A stretch of DNA of 64,000 nucleotides, taken from Magnetococcales bacterium (GTDB lineage: Bacteria; Pseudomonadota; Magnetococcia; Magnetococcales; JADFYX01). The DNA is taken from positions 1 through 64,000 of the forward strand of contig PEAM01000013.1 of NCBI GenBank assembly GCA_002753565.1. Reading direction: 5' to 3'. A program made the translations under genes and the position numbers. Within the stretch, counting starts at the first letter, position 1; each line of letters begins with the position of its first letter. This document shows positions 54,332 to 63,643 of the stretch, in pieces. Below the pieces are notes generated by a model. The model saw nothing but the letters and a program-made list of their open reading frames with translations. It did not search any database and was not told the DNA's origin.

Positions 54332-55357
54332 TTAAGCGACCAAACGGTTGGCAAGCACTTTTTTCACAGAGCCAAACAGTGACCAACCCCCATAGCGCAA
54401 GAAGGTGGCAACGACACTTGGGTTGAATTCAACGCCTGAACGACTCAACAGGCTCAAGGTATACCGGTCCAGCAGTTGTTGACGAAGGGTTGTCAGCAGG
54501 ACAGGGTCCAGACCGGGTTGTTGTTCAAAGGCCCGGAAAAGAGACAGTAGAGCCAGCCATTGGCTGGCTGGCTCTCGCTCTGTTGGCCAGGGTGATTGGC
54601 TTAAATCCCGAATGTTGGCGATAACCTCTGGACTCCAGCTCTGTTCTGGCAGGAGGCTGGAGAAACGTTGCGCCACAATTCGCTGGCCAATCTGTTGTTG
54701 GCGATCATACTGTTGGCTGCTGGTTCGGTTGGCGTGGCGTCGGCTTTCGATGAGAGGCTCTGGGAGGTTGGCCCCCTGAGTCACCTGTAACAGCCGTCCC
54801 CATAGCTCAAAATCTTGAGCAAAGGGAACAGACTCATCGTAGGGGTGCTGAAGGGCCAGCGAACGTTTAAACAGGGCTGCTGTATGGAAAAAGGGGTTGT
54901 GGAAAAGGTTCCGCCAGCAGATTTCGGTGTGGCTGGCGGGTAGCTTCCGGGGTTGCGGCTCCCGCTTCCCTTGATGGTCGATGATCCAGGCTCCGGTGCC
55001 CAACAGCTCCACTTGCGAATGGCTCTTGACAAAGGCCATCTGCTTGGTAAAACGGTCTGGTTGGGAGCGGTCGTCGGCATCCTGCCGGGCAATCCACTCC
55101 CCCCTGGCCCGTCTTATGCCTCGGTTCAGGGTGGGGGTAAGTCCCAAATTGGTGCGGTTGCTGACCAAGACAAGGCGGGGATCTTGTTTGGCCCAACGGG
55201 CAAGAATCTGTGAGGTTTTATCGGTTGAGGCATCATCGATGATGATAAACTCAAAGGCACTGAAGCTCTGCTTGAGTATGCTCTCAATGGCTTCATCCAG
55301 ATAGCGCTCACCGTTGTATACCCCCATGATGACGCTGATGGTGGGGGGGCTGTTCAA
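54332..55357 (-). CDS. GT2-type glycosyltransferase
   Basis: A 341-residue GT-A-fold inverting transferase. N-terminal TISVIMGVYNGERYLDEAIESILKQ, IIIDDASTDKT and the metal-binding ARQDADDRSQPDR motif are clear; HNPFFHTAALFKR and QDFELWGRL are the acceptor-side motifs. The TTG start at 55357 overlaps the stop of the GT4 gene by four bases (TTGA), so translation is coupled. Probably builds a surface glycan with the neighbouring GT4 and sulfotransferase. Confidence 0.9.
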   Translation of the reverse strand: MNSPPTISVIMGVYNGERYLDEAIESILKQSFSAFEFIIIDDASTDKTSQILARWAKQDPRLVLVSNRTNLGLTPTLNRGIRRARGEWIARQDADDRSQPDRFTKQMAFVKSHSQVELLGTGAWIIDHQGKREPQPRKLPASHTEICWRNLFHNPFFHTAALFKRSLALQHPYDESVPFAQDFELWGRLLQVTQGANLPEPLIESRRHANRTSSQQYDRQQQIGQRIVAQRFSSLLPEQSWSPEVIANIRDLSQSPWPTEREPASQWLALLSLFRAFEQQPGLDPVLLTTLRQQLLDRYTLSLLSRSGVEFNPSVVATFLRYGGWSLFGSVKKVLANRLVA

Positions 55358-56511
55358 GGGCTCATTTCCGCAAGAAGGGCCAGCTCCTGCTGGACGATCA
55401 AGGGGAGGCTGAGATGGTCCAGGGCATAGCGCCGTGCCTGGTTACCCAGTTTCGTCTGCAGGTCGGGTTGCGAGAAAAGCTGTTGGACACTCTGATGGAT
55501 ATCGGAAACCTCCAGGCCGGTCAGCAGGCCGTTCTCTCCGTGTGTGATGATCTCACGAATGGCGGGAATGTCCCCCCCAATGACCGGCAGACCACACGCC
55601 ATGGCCTCCAACAGGGTTTTAGGGTGTCCCTCATACAGGGAGGGGAGAATCAGGGCGGTGGCGCTGTTGAGCAGCTTGGGTAGCGCTTCATGGGGTTGAG
55701 AGCCCAAAAAACGGCAGGTGACTCCCCCCTGTTGGGCAGCCTGCTGCAGTTTCTCTTTCAGGGTTCCTGCGCCCACCAGCCAGCACTCCAGATCCAGCCC
55801 CCCCAACCCCTTGATGAGGTTGAAGAGATTTTTTTCCGCCTCCAACCGACCGATAAAAATCAGCCGTTTAGTGGATGGTTCTCGAGTGGGGTTGGGGGCG
55901 AACAGGTCGGTATCCACATAGTTGGGAATACGGGTGATTTTTTGGGGGTCGATGCCGTGGTCGTTGATAATCATGGTTTTCATCAGGGCGGTGGTCACCA
56001 CAATCCGATCTGCTTGTTCAAAGACTCTCTTCTCCAACTCCAGGGCTTGCTGGGTAGCGGGTGCCTCTCTGCCCTCTCTCTGTTTCATGGTGAAGGAGAA
56101 GGAGAAACCGCTACGAGAGAGAAACCGCTGTGAGAGCTTGCGAGCCAAAGCTGCCGGAATGTCACTGCCACGCATCTGGTTGGTTTTAAAAACGGCACCC
56201 GTTTTTCGCAGGGGAGGGGCCATCCAGGTCAGGTAGCGTTGGTACCAGGGGAGGGGCAGTTTCCAACGGTTGCAGATAAGGGTGATTCCCGGCAACCGGG
56301 AGGCAAAGGCCAGATCTCTTTTATCGCCATAGGTGACAAAGGTGATACTGCCAAGGTGGGGAAGCAGTGCCCGATAGAGGGCCACCTCTCGATGAAATCC
56401 CCCGCCCTTCTCCCAAGCGAGCAGAGACATGTTCTGGGTGAAAAAGAGAACCAGATGAATCTGCTTTAACGTGGCGGGGTCCGGGGGGAAGATGGGGGTG
56501 GTCTGGGTCAC
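55354..56511 (-). CDS. GT4-type glycosyltransferase
   Basis: A 385-residue GT-B glycosyltransferase. The C-terminal half is classic: RLIFIGRLEAEKNLFNLIKGL, ATALILPSLYEGHPKTLLEAMACGLPVI (with the EX7E-type motif), and GENGLLTG. The N-terminal half carries FFTQNMSLLAWEKGGGFHREV. It is coupled to the GT2 gene through a four-base overlap. Starts at a GTG; the gap to the upstream gene is 58 bases. Confidence 0.9.
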   Translation of the reverse strand: MTQTTPIFPPDPATLKQIHLVLFFTQNMSLLAWEKGGGFHREVALYRALLPHLGSITFVTYGDKRDLAFASRLPGITLICNRWKLPLPWYQRYLTWMAPPLRKTGAVFKTNQMRGSDIPAALARKLSQRFLSRSGFSFSFTMKQREGREAPATQQALELEKRVFEQADRIVVTTALMKTMIINDHGIDPQKITRIPNYVDTDLFAPNPTREPSTKRLIFIGRLEAEKNLFNLIKGLGGLDLECWLVGAGTLKEKLQQAAQQGGVTCRFLGSQPHEALPKLLNSATALILPSLYEGHPKTLLEAMACGLPVIGGDIPAIREIITHGENGLLTGLEVSDIHQSVQQLFSQPDLQTKLGNQARRYALDHLSLPLIVQQELALLAEMSP

Positions 56512-56569
56512 TCTCTTGCTACTCCGGTTGTCTCTGGAGGGCAGAGCCGAAGCGTGTCTGCTTTTGGTC

Positions 56570-57694
56570 TCATGGACGGATCACCTGCCAGTCTGGTTGA
56601 TCGAACTCGACGATCTCAATCACCATGGAAAGGGCCCAGGTCAACAGACAGGTCCCGTGAATATCTCCCTCGTTCAGCCCTTTGGAAATGGAGGCACCAT
56701 AGTAGACGTGTTGCGCTTTACCTGGCTGATAGGAGAAGCCGCCGTCGGCATTTTGATGGGTTCTGATCATCCGGGCAATCTGCAGACATTGGGTCTGTAT
56801 TTCTGCTCTTCTGTGGTTGGTTTGCAGCAGGCAGCGATGTACAACGTAGATCCAATCCACCACATGACAACCGGCGGCGGGTGGCCCCTGTTCCAGGCAG
56901 GTATCGATCAGTTTTTCGGGATAGTGAACCGGAACTTCCAGCCAGTCCAGTGCGTTGAGAACCTTCATGGCTCCGTTGATCAGTTGACCCCGAGGGGGCC
57001 GCTTGCCCCGAAAATAGGAGCCGGACTCTTTGTCCACCACCCCCTCAAGAAACCGGCTGGTCTGGGCCATGAGCATTAAATGGTCCAGCTTCTTGAGCAG
57101 CGGACCCTGGCTGCGGTAGAAGACGGAGAGGATGGCTGTCTGTGCCCCGGCTGACCAGGGGGTGGTCCAGGGTAGACTCTCCAGCTTTTTGAGCAGGTCT
57201 CTTTTTTGGTGGGGAAACTGAAAAAAAGGGATGGTTGGTGTGGCATCCACCTGGGCCAGGGTTGCGATGGCCTGTTTGGTTTCGGCTTTAATGGCGTTGA
57301 CCACCGGATTTTTCTTGGCCTCCCCCCGCAGCCAACGGCCTAAAAGATTCCGAACCCCTTCTGGGGGCAGAGGGGCGATGCCAGCCAGGAGGTGGGGGTC
57401 TATGAAGGAGCTGTGATACGGGGTGGAGCTATCGAGAATCTGGTAGGAGCGGATAAAATCGAGCCAGGCCTGCTTTTCGGATTGAGGGAGCGTATCCCAA
57501 AGCCCTAAAGTATAAACTATTTTAAGAGCAAAACAGCTAAAGCCCAAGGCCGCCTTCTCTCCCACTACCGTGGTCCCTTTCAGGCAGGGGCGGTATCGAC
57601 CGGTTTGCCCGGGAATCTGCAGTTTGCCCATGAACTGATCCACCTCACCACGGAGGCCGGATATCCAGGCTTGAGTCTCGGAAAATTCTGACAT
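56570..57694 (-). CDS. Alpha/alpha-toroid-like protein of unknown function
   Basis: A 374-residue soluble protein, predicted almost wholly helical. Motifs recalling squalene/prenyltransferase-type barrels are seen, for example QNADGGFSYQPGKAQHVYYG, MKVLNALDWLEVP and DIHGTCLLTWALSM, where the aromatic/QW-like DGGF turn is typical. I cannot name a reaction. As it heads the GT4-GT2-sulfotransferase run on the same strand, it may belong to the same glycan or lipid-carrier pathway. The start at 57694 has no strong ribosome site. Confidence 0.7.
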   Translation of the reverse strand: MSEFSETQAWISGLRGEVDQFMGKLQIPGQTGRYRPCLKGTTVVGEKAALGFSCFALKIVYTLGLWDTLPQSEKQAWLDFIRSYQILDSSTPYHSSFIDPHLLAGIAPLPPEGVRNLLGRWLRGEAKKNPVVNAIKAETKQAIATLAQVDATPTIPFFQFPHQKRDLLKKLESLPWTTPWSAGAQTAILSVFYRSQGPLLKKLDHLMLMAQTSRFLEGVVDKESGSYFRGKRPPRGQLINGAMKVLNALDWLEVPVHYPEKLIDTCLEQGPPAAGCHVVDWIYVVHRCLLQTNHRRAEIQTQCLQIARMIRTHQNADGGFSYQPGKAQHVYYGASISKGLNEGDIHGTCLLTWALSMVIEIVEFDQPDWQVIRP

Positions 57695-57885
57695 GTATTA
57701 TTTGTTTTGGGCCGCAAGCAAAAGGATGGATGAGAGAAAACCGCCTATGCCAACAAAAGCAAACGCTCCCAAGATTAATCTTTTGCACACCCTTTATTCA
57801 AGAGGAAAAAGATTAAAGTAACTTATAAATCGCGTACTTTTCCGATGATACCGACCAAGGAGAGGCGGAGAGCAGAGGGTTGCCG

Positions 57886-58446
57886 TTAGTTTGCTGTCGC
57901 CTGCAATCGTTGCCTTTTATCGATCAAGTGGGCCTGAATGGTAAAGAATACCTCGTCAGTGGGGCTGTCCAGGGAGCCGCAGAGCAGGATCAATCGCGGG
58001 CTGTTTTGACGATGAAGCCAAAAATGGAGCAGTCGGTACCAGAAGGTTCCGGTCTGTTTGACAAAGAGGGCTGGTTCCAAATCCAATAGAATAACCGGGA
58101 GAGCCACGCCCAGAACCGAAAGGCGGGAGGCGCCCAGAACAGAGTGCCATGGGATGGGTTGGTCGCTCAGGCGAAAGTCGGTTACGCCTCCATGGTTGAT
58201 GCGTAGCATGATGCGGCATCCCGGCCTGAAAAGCTGGCGGATACAAAAAAACAGCAGGGTTAAGCCGACCAGGGTCATGGGAAGTTGAACAAGGGCCGCG
58301 GCCCGACTGGTGCCAAGAAGATCTGCCCAGCCAAAATAGTGGGAGATACCCGGACCGGCAAGCAGAAGGCTTGCGACAAGCAGAAAACCCAGGCGATCAT
58401 CGTCTGAGAGGGAGACAAGGTGGGGTGGTGGCTTGGGATGCTTCAT
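57886..58446 (-). CDS. Membrane protein with a PH-like soluble domain
   Basis: A 186-residue protein with two hydrophobic segments (LGFLLVASLLLAGPGISHYFG; VQLPMTLVGLTLLFFCIRQLF) and a C-terminal beta-rich part (INHGGVTDFRLSDQPIPWHS) that resembles the PH-like domain of STM3941/YcxB-type proteins (function unknown). The ATG at 58446 was chosen, with AGGAG ten bases upstream, over a start at 58500. Its expression is independent of aspC, 232 bases away on the same strand. No family known to me gives a definite role. Confidence 0.65.
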   Translation of the reverse strand: MKHPKPPPHLVSLSDDDRLGFLLVASLLLAGPGISHYFGWADLLGTSRAAALVQLPMTLVGLTLLFFCIRQLFRPGCRIMLRINHGGVTDFRLSDQPIPWHSVLGASRLSVLGVALPVILLDLEPALFVKQTGTFWYRLLHFWLHRQNSPRLILLCGSLDSPTDEVFFTIQAHLIDKRQRLQATAN

Positions 58447-58608
58447 CTCCGAGGGGCTCCTGATATTTTTAAAGGGAGGTCTGTTCTTTCTAAAAAACAT
58501 TGGAGTACCAAGCCCTCAAAAAAGTTTATCTTTTCCAGCTTTTTTTTTGCAATCCTGAAAAGAGCCGCCTCTTTGAGATGAAAAAGGGGGGTCGTGTAAA
58601 GGGAGTCA

Positions 58609-58646
58609 CAAAAAAACGGCCTCTACCCACCAAGGAGCAGAAGCCG
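58609..58646 (-). terminator. Intrinsic terminator of aspC
   Basis: On the minus strand, CGGCTTCT and AGAGGCCG (one G-U pair) enclose a 14-base loop and are followed by a T7 run. It lies about 30 bases after the aspC stop. Confidence 0.78.
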
Positions 58647-58677
58647 CTTGCTTGCTATGTTGTCGAGCCTTGACGAT

Positions 58678-59886
58678 CTATTCGCCGGTCAACACCTTGG
58701 CAACCGCATGAATCCGCTTCAAGGCCTCTTTTAAATCGGCCATGGAGGTGGCAAAAGAGATGCGAATATAGGGGTCCATACCAAAGGCCGAACCGGGCAC
58801 GACCGCAACCCCTTTGGACTCCAGCAGGTGGGCTGCCAGATCGATGGTGGTTTTGATCTCATCTCCCTTGGGGGTTTTTTTACCCATCAGACCGCTGACG
58901 TTGGGGTAGACATAAAAGGCCCCTTCAGGGTTGCGGCAGGAGATGCCGGGTATTTTGTTGAGGGTCTTGACCACGTAGTTGCGCCGTTTGGTGAAGGCTT
59001 TCAGCATGGGGGCAACACATTTCTGTGATCCACCAATGGCAGCCGCTGCCGCAACCTGGGCAATGGAGGTGGCGCAAGAGGTGCTTTGAGACTGAATTTT
59101 GGTCATCGCCTTGATGATCTCGGCGGGGCCGGCGGCATAGCCGATACGCCAGCCGGTCATGGCATAGGCCTTGGCTACGCCGTTGAGAATGATGGAACGC
59201 TCTTTCATCTCTGGGCAGGCTTCGGCAAAGGTGAAGTGTTCGAAGTTGTCATAGACAATCTTTTCGTAAATGTCATCTGAAACAGCATAGACATGGGGGT
59301 GTTTGAGCAGTACCTCCCCCAAAGCGGCCAACTCCTCAGCGGAATAGGCAGAGCCGGTTGGGTTGGAGGGGGAGTTGAGAATAACCAGTCGGGTCTTTTT
59401 GGTGAGAGCTTTTTCAAGCTCGGCTGGTGTCAATTTAAAGCCGTTCTCCTCTTGGGTGTCGACAATAACCGGTGTACCGTCGGCCAACAGCACCATGTCC
59501 GGGTAGGAGACCCAATAGGGAGTGGGAATGATCACCTCATCTCCGGCATCCAGCATGGCCTGGGCCATGTTGAAAAAAGCCTGTTTACCCCCCACAGTCA
59601 CCACAATCTGGTTGGCTTCGAAGATCAGGTTGTTATCTTTCTTGAACTTTTTGATGATGGCATTTTTTAGTTCGGGAATGCCGTCAACGGCGGTATATTT
59701 GGTAAAGCCAGCTTCAATCGCTTTGATGGCAGCTTTTTTGATGTGTTTAGGGGTATCGAAGTCAGGTTCACCAGCCCCCAGGCCGATCACATCTTGCCCG
59801 GCGGCACGCATGGCTTTGGCCTGTGCGGTAATTTGCAGGGTGGCAGAGGGTTTTACTTTTTGAATACGTTGGGATAAAAGGGCCAT
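58678..59886 (-). CDS. aspC: Aspartate aminotransferase, class I
   Basis: A roughly 402-residue PLP enzyme of fold-type I, subgroup Ib/gamma, near the usual 400 residues. Motifs: GLGAGEPDFDTPKHI, TVGGKQAFFNMAQAML, NSPSNPTGSAYS, and SIILNGVAKAYAMTGWRIGYAAGP, with the PLP-binding lysine in NGVAKAYA. The last segment IRISFATSMADLKEALKRI contains the substrate-binding Arg. The frame opens to 59919 but the family N-terminus (MALLSQRIQKVKPSATLQI) fits the ATG at 59886. Converts oxaloacetate and glutamate to aspartate. Confidence 0.93.
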   Translation of the reverse strand: MALLSQRIQKVKPSATLQITAQAKAMRAAGQDVIGLGAGEPDFDTPKHIKKAAIKAIEAGFTKYTAVDGIPELKNAIIKKFKKDNNLIFEANQIVVTVGGKQAFFNMAQAMLDAGDEVIIPTPYWVSYPDMVLLADGTPVIVDTQEENGFKLTPAELEKALTKKTRLVILNSPSNPTGSAYSAEELAALGEVLLKHPHVYAVSDDIYEKIVYDNFEHFTFAEACPEMKERSIILNGVAKAYAMTGWRIGYAAGPAEIIKAMTKIQSQSTSCATSIAQVAAAAAIGGSQKCVAPMLKAFTKRRNYVVKTLNKIPGISCRNPEGAFYVYPNVSGLMGKKTPKGDEIKTTIDLAAHLLESKGVAVVPGSAFGMDPYIRISFATSMADLKEALKRIHAVAKVLTGE

Positions 59887-60108
59887 GGTTATCGGTACTC
59901 TCTTGAAATAAGATTTCATGAAGTAGGTGTCAAGGTAAGAGATTTATAGCCAGCATCGCCTTTTAATTCAACAAAATTTATTGCTAGAGGGCGTTTTTTT
60001 ATTGCATCATGGGCTGTTCCCGGTTTTTCATCCGGGCCGTTTTTAAAAAAGGGTGGGATCTTTTTTTGCAGGCTGGATCTCCCTTGAATTTATGGGTATG
60101 GACATTGT

Positions 60109-61608
60109 ATGACAATTCAAATTTTCAACTCCATGGGTCGGAAAAAAGAGCCGCTGATCTGCCGAGAACCGGGCAAGGTGGGACTTTATGTGTGTGGGGT
60201 GACGGTTTATGACTACAGCCACATCGGCCATGCACGGGTAATGGTGGTGTTTGATGCGATTGTTCGGCATCTGCGGGCCAGGGGGTTGGCGGTCACCTAT
60301 GTACGCAACTATACGGATATTGACGACAAGATCATCCAACGGGCCAATGAGTTGGGGATCTCTATCGGTACGTTGACCGAAAAATATATTCAAGCCTTCC
60401 AGGAGGATATGGCGGCTTTGGGGATGGCGCCGCCGGATATCGAACCCAAGGCGACCGAACATCTGGCCGAAATGCAGACCATGATTGGTCAATTGATCGA
60501 TAACGGACTGGCCTACGAGAGTGGCGGGGATGTCTATTATGCCGTGGATCGTTTTACCAAATATGGGCTGCTCTCTGGCAAAAATCTGGCTGATCTGGTC
60601 GCCGGCTCTCGGGTGGATGTCAATACCCAGAAGAGAAACCCTCTGGATTTTGTCCTCTGGAAAGGGGCAAAGCCGGGTGAGCCTCAGTGGCCCTCCCCTT
60701 GGGGTCCGGGTCGGCCGGGTTGGCATATTGAGTGTTCGGCCATGAGCTCTAAATATCTGGGTAATCGTTTTGATATCCATGGGGGTGGGCGGGATCTGAT
60801 CTTTCCCCACCACGAAAACGAAATTGCCCAATCCGAAGGGACTACCGGCCACGACTGGGTGCGCTATTGGCTGCATAACGGCTTTGTCAACGTCATCTCC
60901 GATGCCGGTGAGCGAGAGAAGATGTCCAAGAGCCTGGGTAATTTTTTCACCATCCGAGATCTGCTCAAAGCCTATCGGGGGGAGGTGTTGCGGGTCTTTA
61001 TTCTCAACAACCACTACCGCTCCCCCCTGGACTTCTCCTTTGGGCTGCTTAACGGTGCCCGAGGTGGGTTGGATAGGCTCTATAGTGCTCTGGAGGGGGC
61101 CGGTAAAATCATTGGTGTTCTCCCTTCGGCAGCCCCCATTTCACCCGAAACAGAAGAGGGCAGGCCTCTGGCTTCGGAGGTGGGGAAATTTTTCTCTGCC
61201 ATGGATGATGACTTCAATACCCCGCAAGCGGTCGCGGTTCTATTTGAGGTGGTCAAAAAACTTAACCTGATTTTGGTTCAACCAGATAGCGAGCAGAAAA
61301 ACGGGTTGGTTCTGGAGCATGTGCGGGTTTTGCGTAGTCTGGGGGCTATTATCGGCATGGGCCAGGGAGAGCCCGTTGAACATTTTCAGTTTCAACCGGA
61401 AGTCAACCTCTCTACCCTTTCCAGCGAGGGCAATTCGGCGGATGATGCCGATTTGACGGTAGAACAGATAGAGGATTGGATAGAGCAGAGAGCCCAGGCC
61501 CGAGTCAATCGGGATTATGCCGAGTCCGACCGGATTCGGGATCTGTTGGCGGACCAGGGTATCTCTGTATTGGACTCAAAAGAAGGCACCACCTGGAGAC
61601 GAAATTGA
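60109..61608 (+). CDS. cysS: Cysteinyl-tRNA synthetase
   Basis: A 499-residue class I synthetase. YVCGVTVYDYSHIGHARVMV holds the HIGH motif and the first zinc-binding cysteine; WHIECSAMS holds the second, with HHENEIAQSE as the other zinc ligands; the KMSKS loop is REKMSKSLGNFF. It is about 35 residues longer than E. coli CysS, near 435-460, with an acidic insert. rlmB overlaps its stop by four bases. The 190-bp gap to divergent aspC should hold both promoters; none is clear enough to mark. Confidence 0.97.
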   Translation: MTIQIFNSMGRKKEPLICREPGKVGLYVCGVTVYDYSHIGHARVMVVFDAIVRHLRARGLAVTYVRNYTDIDDKIIQRANELGISIGTLTEKYIQAFQEDMAALGMAPPDIEPKATEHLAEMQTMIGQLIDNGLAYESGGDVYYAVDRFTKYGLLSGKNLADLVAGSRVDVNTQKRNPLDFVLWKGAKPGEPQWPSPWGPGRPGWHIECSAMSSKYLGNRFDIHGGGRDLIFPHHENEIAQSEGTTGHDWVRYWLHNGFVNVISDAGEREKMSKSLGNFFTIRDLLKAYRGEVLRVFILNNHYRSPLDFSFGLLNGARGGLDRLYSALEGAGKIIGVLPSAAPISPETEEGRPLASEVGKFFSAMDDDFNTPQAVAVLFEVVKKLNLILVQPDSEQKNGLVLEHVRVLRSLGAIIGMGQGEPVEHFQFQPEVNLSTLSSEGNSADDADLTVEQIEDWIEQRAQARVNRDYAESDRIRDLLADQGISVLDSKEGTTWRRN

Positions 61609-62528
61609 TTAAAAAAAGTGCACGCCGTGCCGCATCGAAAAAGAGTGATTCACGTCAGAGTGACGAAGGAAAAAAGGGCGGACCACGGGAGCGACCCAGA
61701 AAAAAAGAGAGCTGGAAAAACGCTTATGAAAAAAAGCCCTTTGAAAAAAAACCACCCCCTCCCACCTCTACCCAGCAGGAGGAGACGGAGGAGAGTGGAT
61801 TGGTGATTGGCGTCAATCCGGTTCAAGCCCTGTTTCAAGATGCCAACCGCCCTGTCGAATACCTGGCTGTCTCCAAGGGGGCTGGCGGAAAGCGGATTCA
61901 GGAGATTGTCGATAAAGCCCGTGAACAGGGGTTGAGAACCCGCTTTGTTGATCGGCAGACACTGGATGGCATGACCGGTGGTCTGGCCCACCAAGGGGTT
62001 GTGGCTCGAGCGGGTATCCGTAAACAGCCCTCCTTCAAGCAGCTTATCGCGCGGGTCAAGGGGTCACCTCAAACTCTCCTGGTTCTGTTGGATGGGGTGG
62101 AGGATCCCCATAATCTGGGGGCCATCATCCGTTCTGCCGAATCCTTCGGGGCCATGGCTGTGGTGCTGCCGAAAGATCGGTCGGCGGCCCTCTCTGCGGT
62201 AGCCGCCAAGGCTTCTGCCGGTGCTGTTGAGCGGTTGGATGTGATCAGGGTGACCAATCTGACCCGAGCCATTGACGAGTTGAAGGGGTGCGGGGTTCAG
62301 GTCTGGGGGTTGGCAGGGGAGGAGGGGGCTGAACCGATCCAGAAGGTGGCTTTTCCCCAGTCGGTGGCGCTGGTTTTGGGGGGAGAAGGCAAGGGGCTGC
62401 GCCGTTTAACCCGTGACCATTGCGATGGGCTGCTCTCTATTCCCATCACCGGTGGCGTTGGCTCTTTGAATGTCTCTGTGGCGGCTGGGGTCGCCCTGTA
62501 TGAGGTGCGGCGCAGGGGTGTGGAATAA
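61605..62528 (+). CDS. rlmB: 23S rRNA 2'-O-ribose methyltransferase, RlmB/TrmH family
   Basis: A 307-residue SPOUT methyltransferase. Motifs in order: VIGVNPVQALF, the N-terminal RNA-binding domain, LLDGVEDPHNLGAIIRSAES (motif 1), LVLGGEGKGLRRLTRD (motif 2), IPITGGVGSLNVSVAAGVAL (motif 3, SAM knot). An about 65-residue Lys/Arg-rich extension (ARRAASKKSDSR... RPRKKES) precedes the usual start and could aid RNA binding. The chosen start is TTG at 61605, overlapping the cysS stop (TTGA) with GGAG six bases before it. The longer frame to 61476 lies inside cysS. Confidence 0.88.
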   Translation: MIKKSARRAASKKSDSRQSDEGKKGGPRERPRKKESWKNAYEKKPFEKKPPPPTSTQQEETEESGLVIGVNPVQALFQDANRPVEYLAVSKGAGGKRIQEIVDKAREQGLRTRFVDRQTLDGMTGGLAHQGVVARAGIRKQPSFKQLIARVKGSPQTLLVLLDGVEDPHNLGAIIRSAESFGAMAVVLPKDRSAALSAVAAKASAGAVERLDVIRVTNLTRAIDELKGCGVQVWGLAGEEGAEPIQKVAFPQSVALVLGGEGKGLRRLTRDHCDGLLSIPITGGVGSLNVSVAAGVALYEVRRRGVE

Positions 62529-62548
62529 CATATTGTTTTTTTGGGTTT

Positions 62549-62747
62549 TATAGTCATTTAAAACCAAATTTGGACAATTTGGACAATGGTTAAAGGCAAA
62601 GTCAACACCTTGGGAGGCCTTGCAGGCCCCCAAACCTCCACGCTTTTAAAATTAAAAAAAAAGCAAAGTCAAAGGCTTAGGACCTTGGGCGCTGCCCAAA
62701 CCCGCTGGGAAGGCATTCATGCCTTCCCAGACCCATCCCGGTAACGT
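62549..62747. mobile_element. MITE-like element, copy 2 (inverted)
   Basis: Same element as at 40279 in the opposite orientation. One end (TATAGTCATTTAAAACCAAA at 62549) is a variant of the terminal repeat; the other ends at about 62747, directly at the TAA of the following minus-strand gene, with the outer terminal repeat missing. The core (about 62590-62735) is nearly identical to copy 1. Like copy 1 it lies between convergent genes and may serve as a terminator. Confidence 0.78.
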
Positions 62748-63155
62748 TTAGCCCGACTGACCGGAAAAAAGACGGTCGTGGTTTTTCTGTACGAAGGGGG
62801 CCGCCTCTTCCATCAGGCACCAGACCATCCCTTTTTTATCCAGCACTTCCAGCCCTGGAAAGGGACACTTTTCACGCAGCAGATCCGAGAGGTTTTTCTT
62901 CTCGGTGTCACTGGCCTTGCCTCCGAGTAGATTCCACGCCATACAACGGTACAGCTCCTGATTAAAATCTTGGTTGGCTTTTTCCAGATCGTTGGCATAG
63001 AGATTTTTGGCATGGGAAAAGCTGGCCTGAAAACAGCCGGAGGTTGCACTGACCAGCCCTTTGGGGTCGGTAACCGCCTCTTTGGAGCAGCCCGATAGCA
63101 GCAAGGCCATGAGAAGGGGTATCAGACGGTGTCGGCTTGGTGTGAAGGGTGTCAT
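62748..63155 (-). CDS. Cys-rich lipoprotein (paralogue A)
   Basis: 135 residues with a lipoprotein signal: LMALLLSGC lipobox with the lipidated Cys, then a serine at +2, suggesting the outer membrane. Four more cysteines are conserved with the next gene: GCFQASFSHAK, ELYRCMAWN, EKCPFPGLEV and VWCLMEE, which could form two disulfides in the periplasm. No family recognised. Its stop codon abuts the MITE-like element. ATG start 63155. Confidence 0.78.
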   Translation of the reverse strand: MTPFTPSRHRLIPLLMALLLSGCSKEAVTDPKGLVSATSGCFQASFSHAKNLYANDLEKANQDFNQELYRCMAWNLLGGKASDTEKKNLSDLLREKCPFPGLEVLDKKGMVWCLMEEAAPFVQKNHDRLFSGQSG

Positions 63156-63241
63156 GGTAGGTTAAGGCTCTCTGGTTTGGGGTAAGGGTGCGGGGTGCTG
63201 GTTGGCTGCAAGGATCAGCCAAAGAGGGGTATCCATAGGCC

Positions 63242-63643
63242 TTAGTTAGACCGTTGTTGCGCTTGGTTATTCTGTATCGAGGGGAGGGAGGCCTTCTCCA
63301 GACAGGCGACAATCTCCTTTCTGACCACCAAGGTCAGGCCCGGAAAGGGGCAGGCCTCTTTGTACTGTTGGGAGAGGGCCTGTTTTTGATCTTCCGGGGC
63401 TTGGGTGCCGAGAATATTGCGTACCATGCAGGGGTAGAGTTCGGCGTTGATATCGTGGTTGGCTTTTTCGATATCGTTGGGGTATCTTTTCTTGGCCAGG
63501 GAGAAGCTGGTCTGAAAACAGCCCAGGGTGGTCCGGCCCAGAAGTGCGTGGTCGGTGAGCGGCTCTTTTTCAAAACAACCGGAGAGAAACAGGGTTGCCA
63601 TGGCGGTCAGGAGAAAGATTCGACGGTATCGGAGGGTGATCAT
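63242..63643 (-). CDS. Cys-rich lipoprotein (paralogue B)
   Basis: 133 residues, a tandem paralogue of the gene at 62748: lipobox LFLSGC, and the shared pattern GCFQTSFSLAK, ELYPCMVRN, EACPFPGLTL and VACLEKA. The four mature cysteines align with those of paralogue A, and length and order of segments are the same, so the two genes arose by duplication. The cysteines presumably pair in the periplasm. The residue after the lipidated Cys is Phe (outer-membrane sorting likely). Separated by 86 bp from paralogue A on the same strand. Confidence 0.8.
   Translation of the reverse strand: MITLRYRRIFLLTAMATLFLSGCFEKEPLTDHALLGRTTLGCFQTSFSLAKKRYPNDIEKANHDINAELYPCMVRNILGTQAPEDQKQALSQQYKEACPFPGLTLVVRKEIVACLEKASLPSIQNNQAQQRSN

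Noticed and set aside
60043-61014. 323-codon frame opposite cysS
   Set aside because: Antisense to HIGH and catalytic regions of CysS; no signal of its own.
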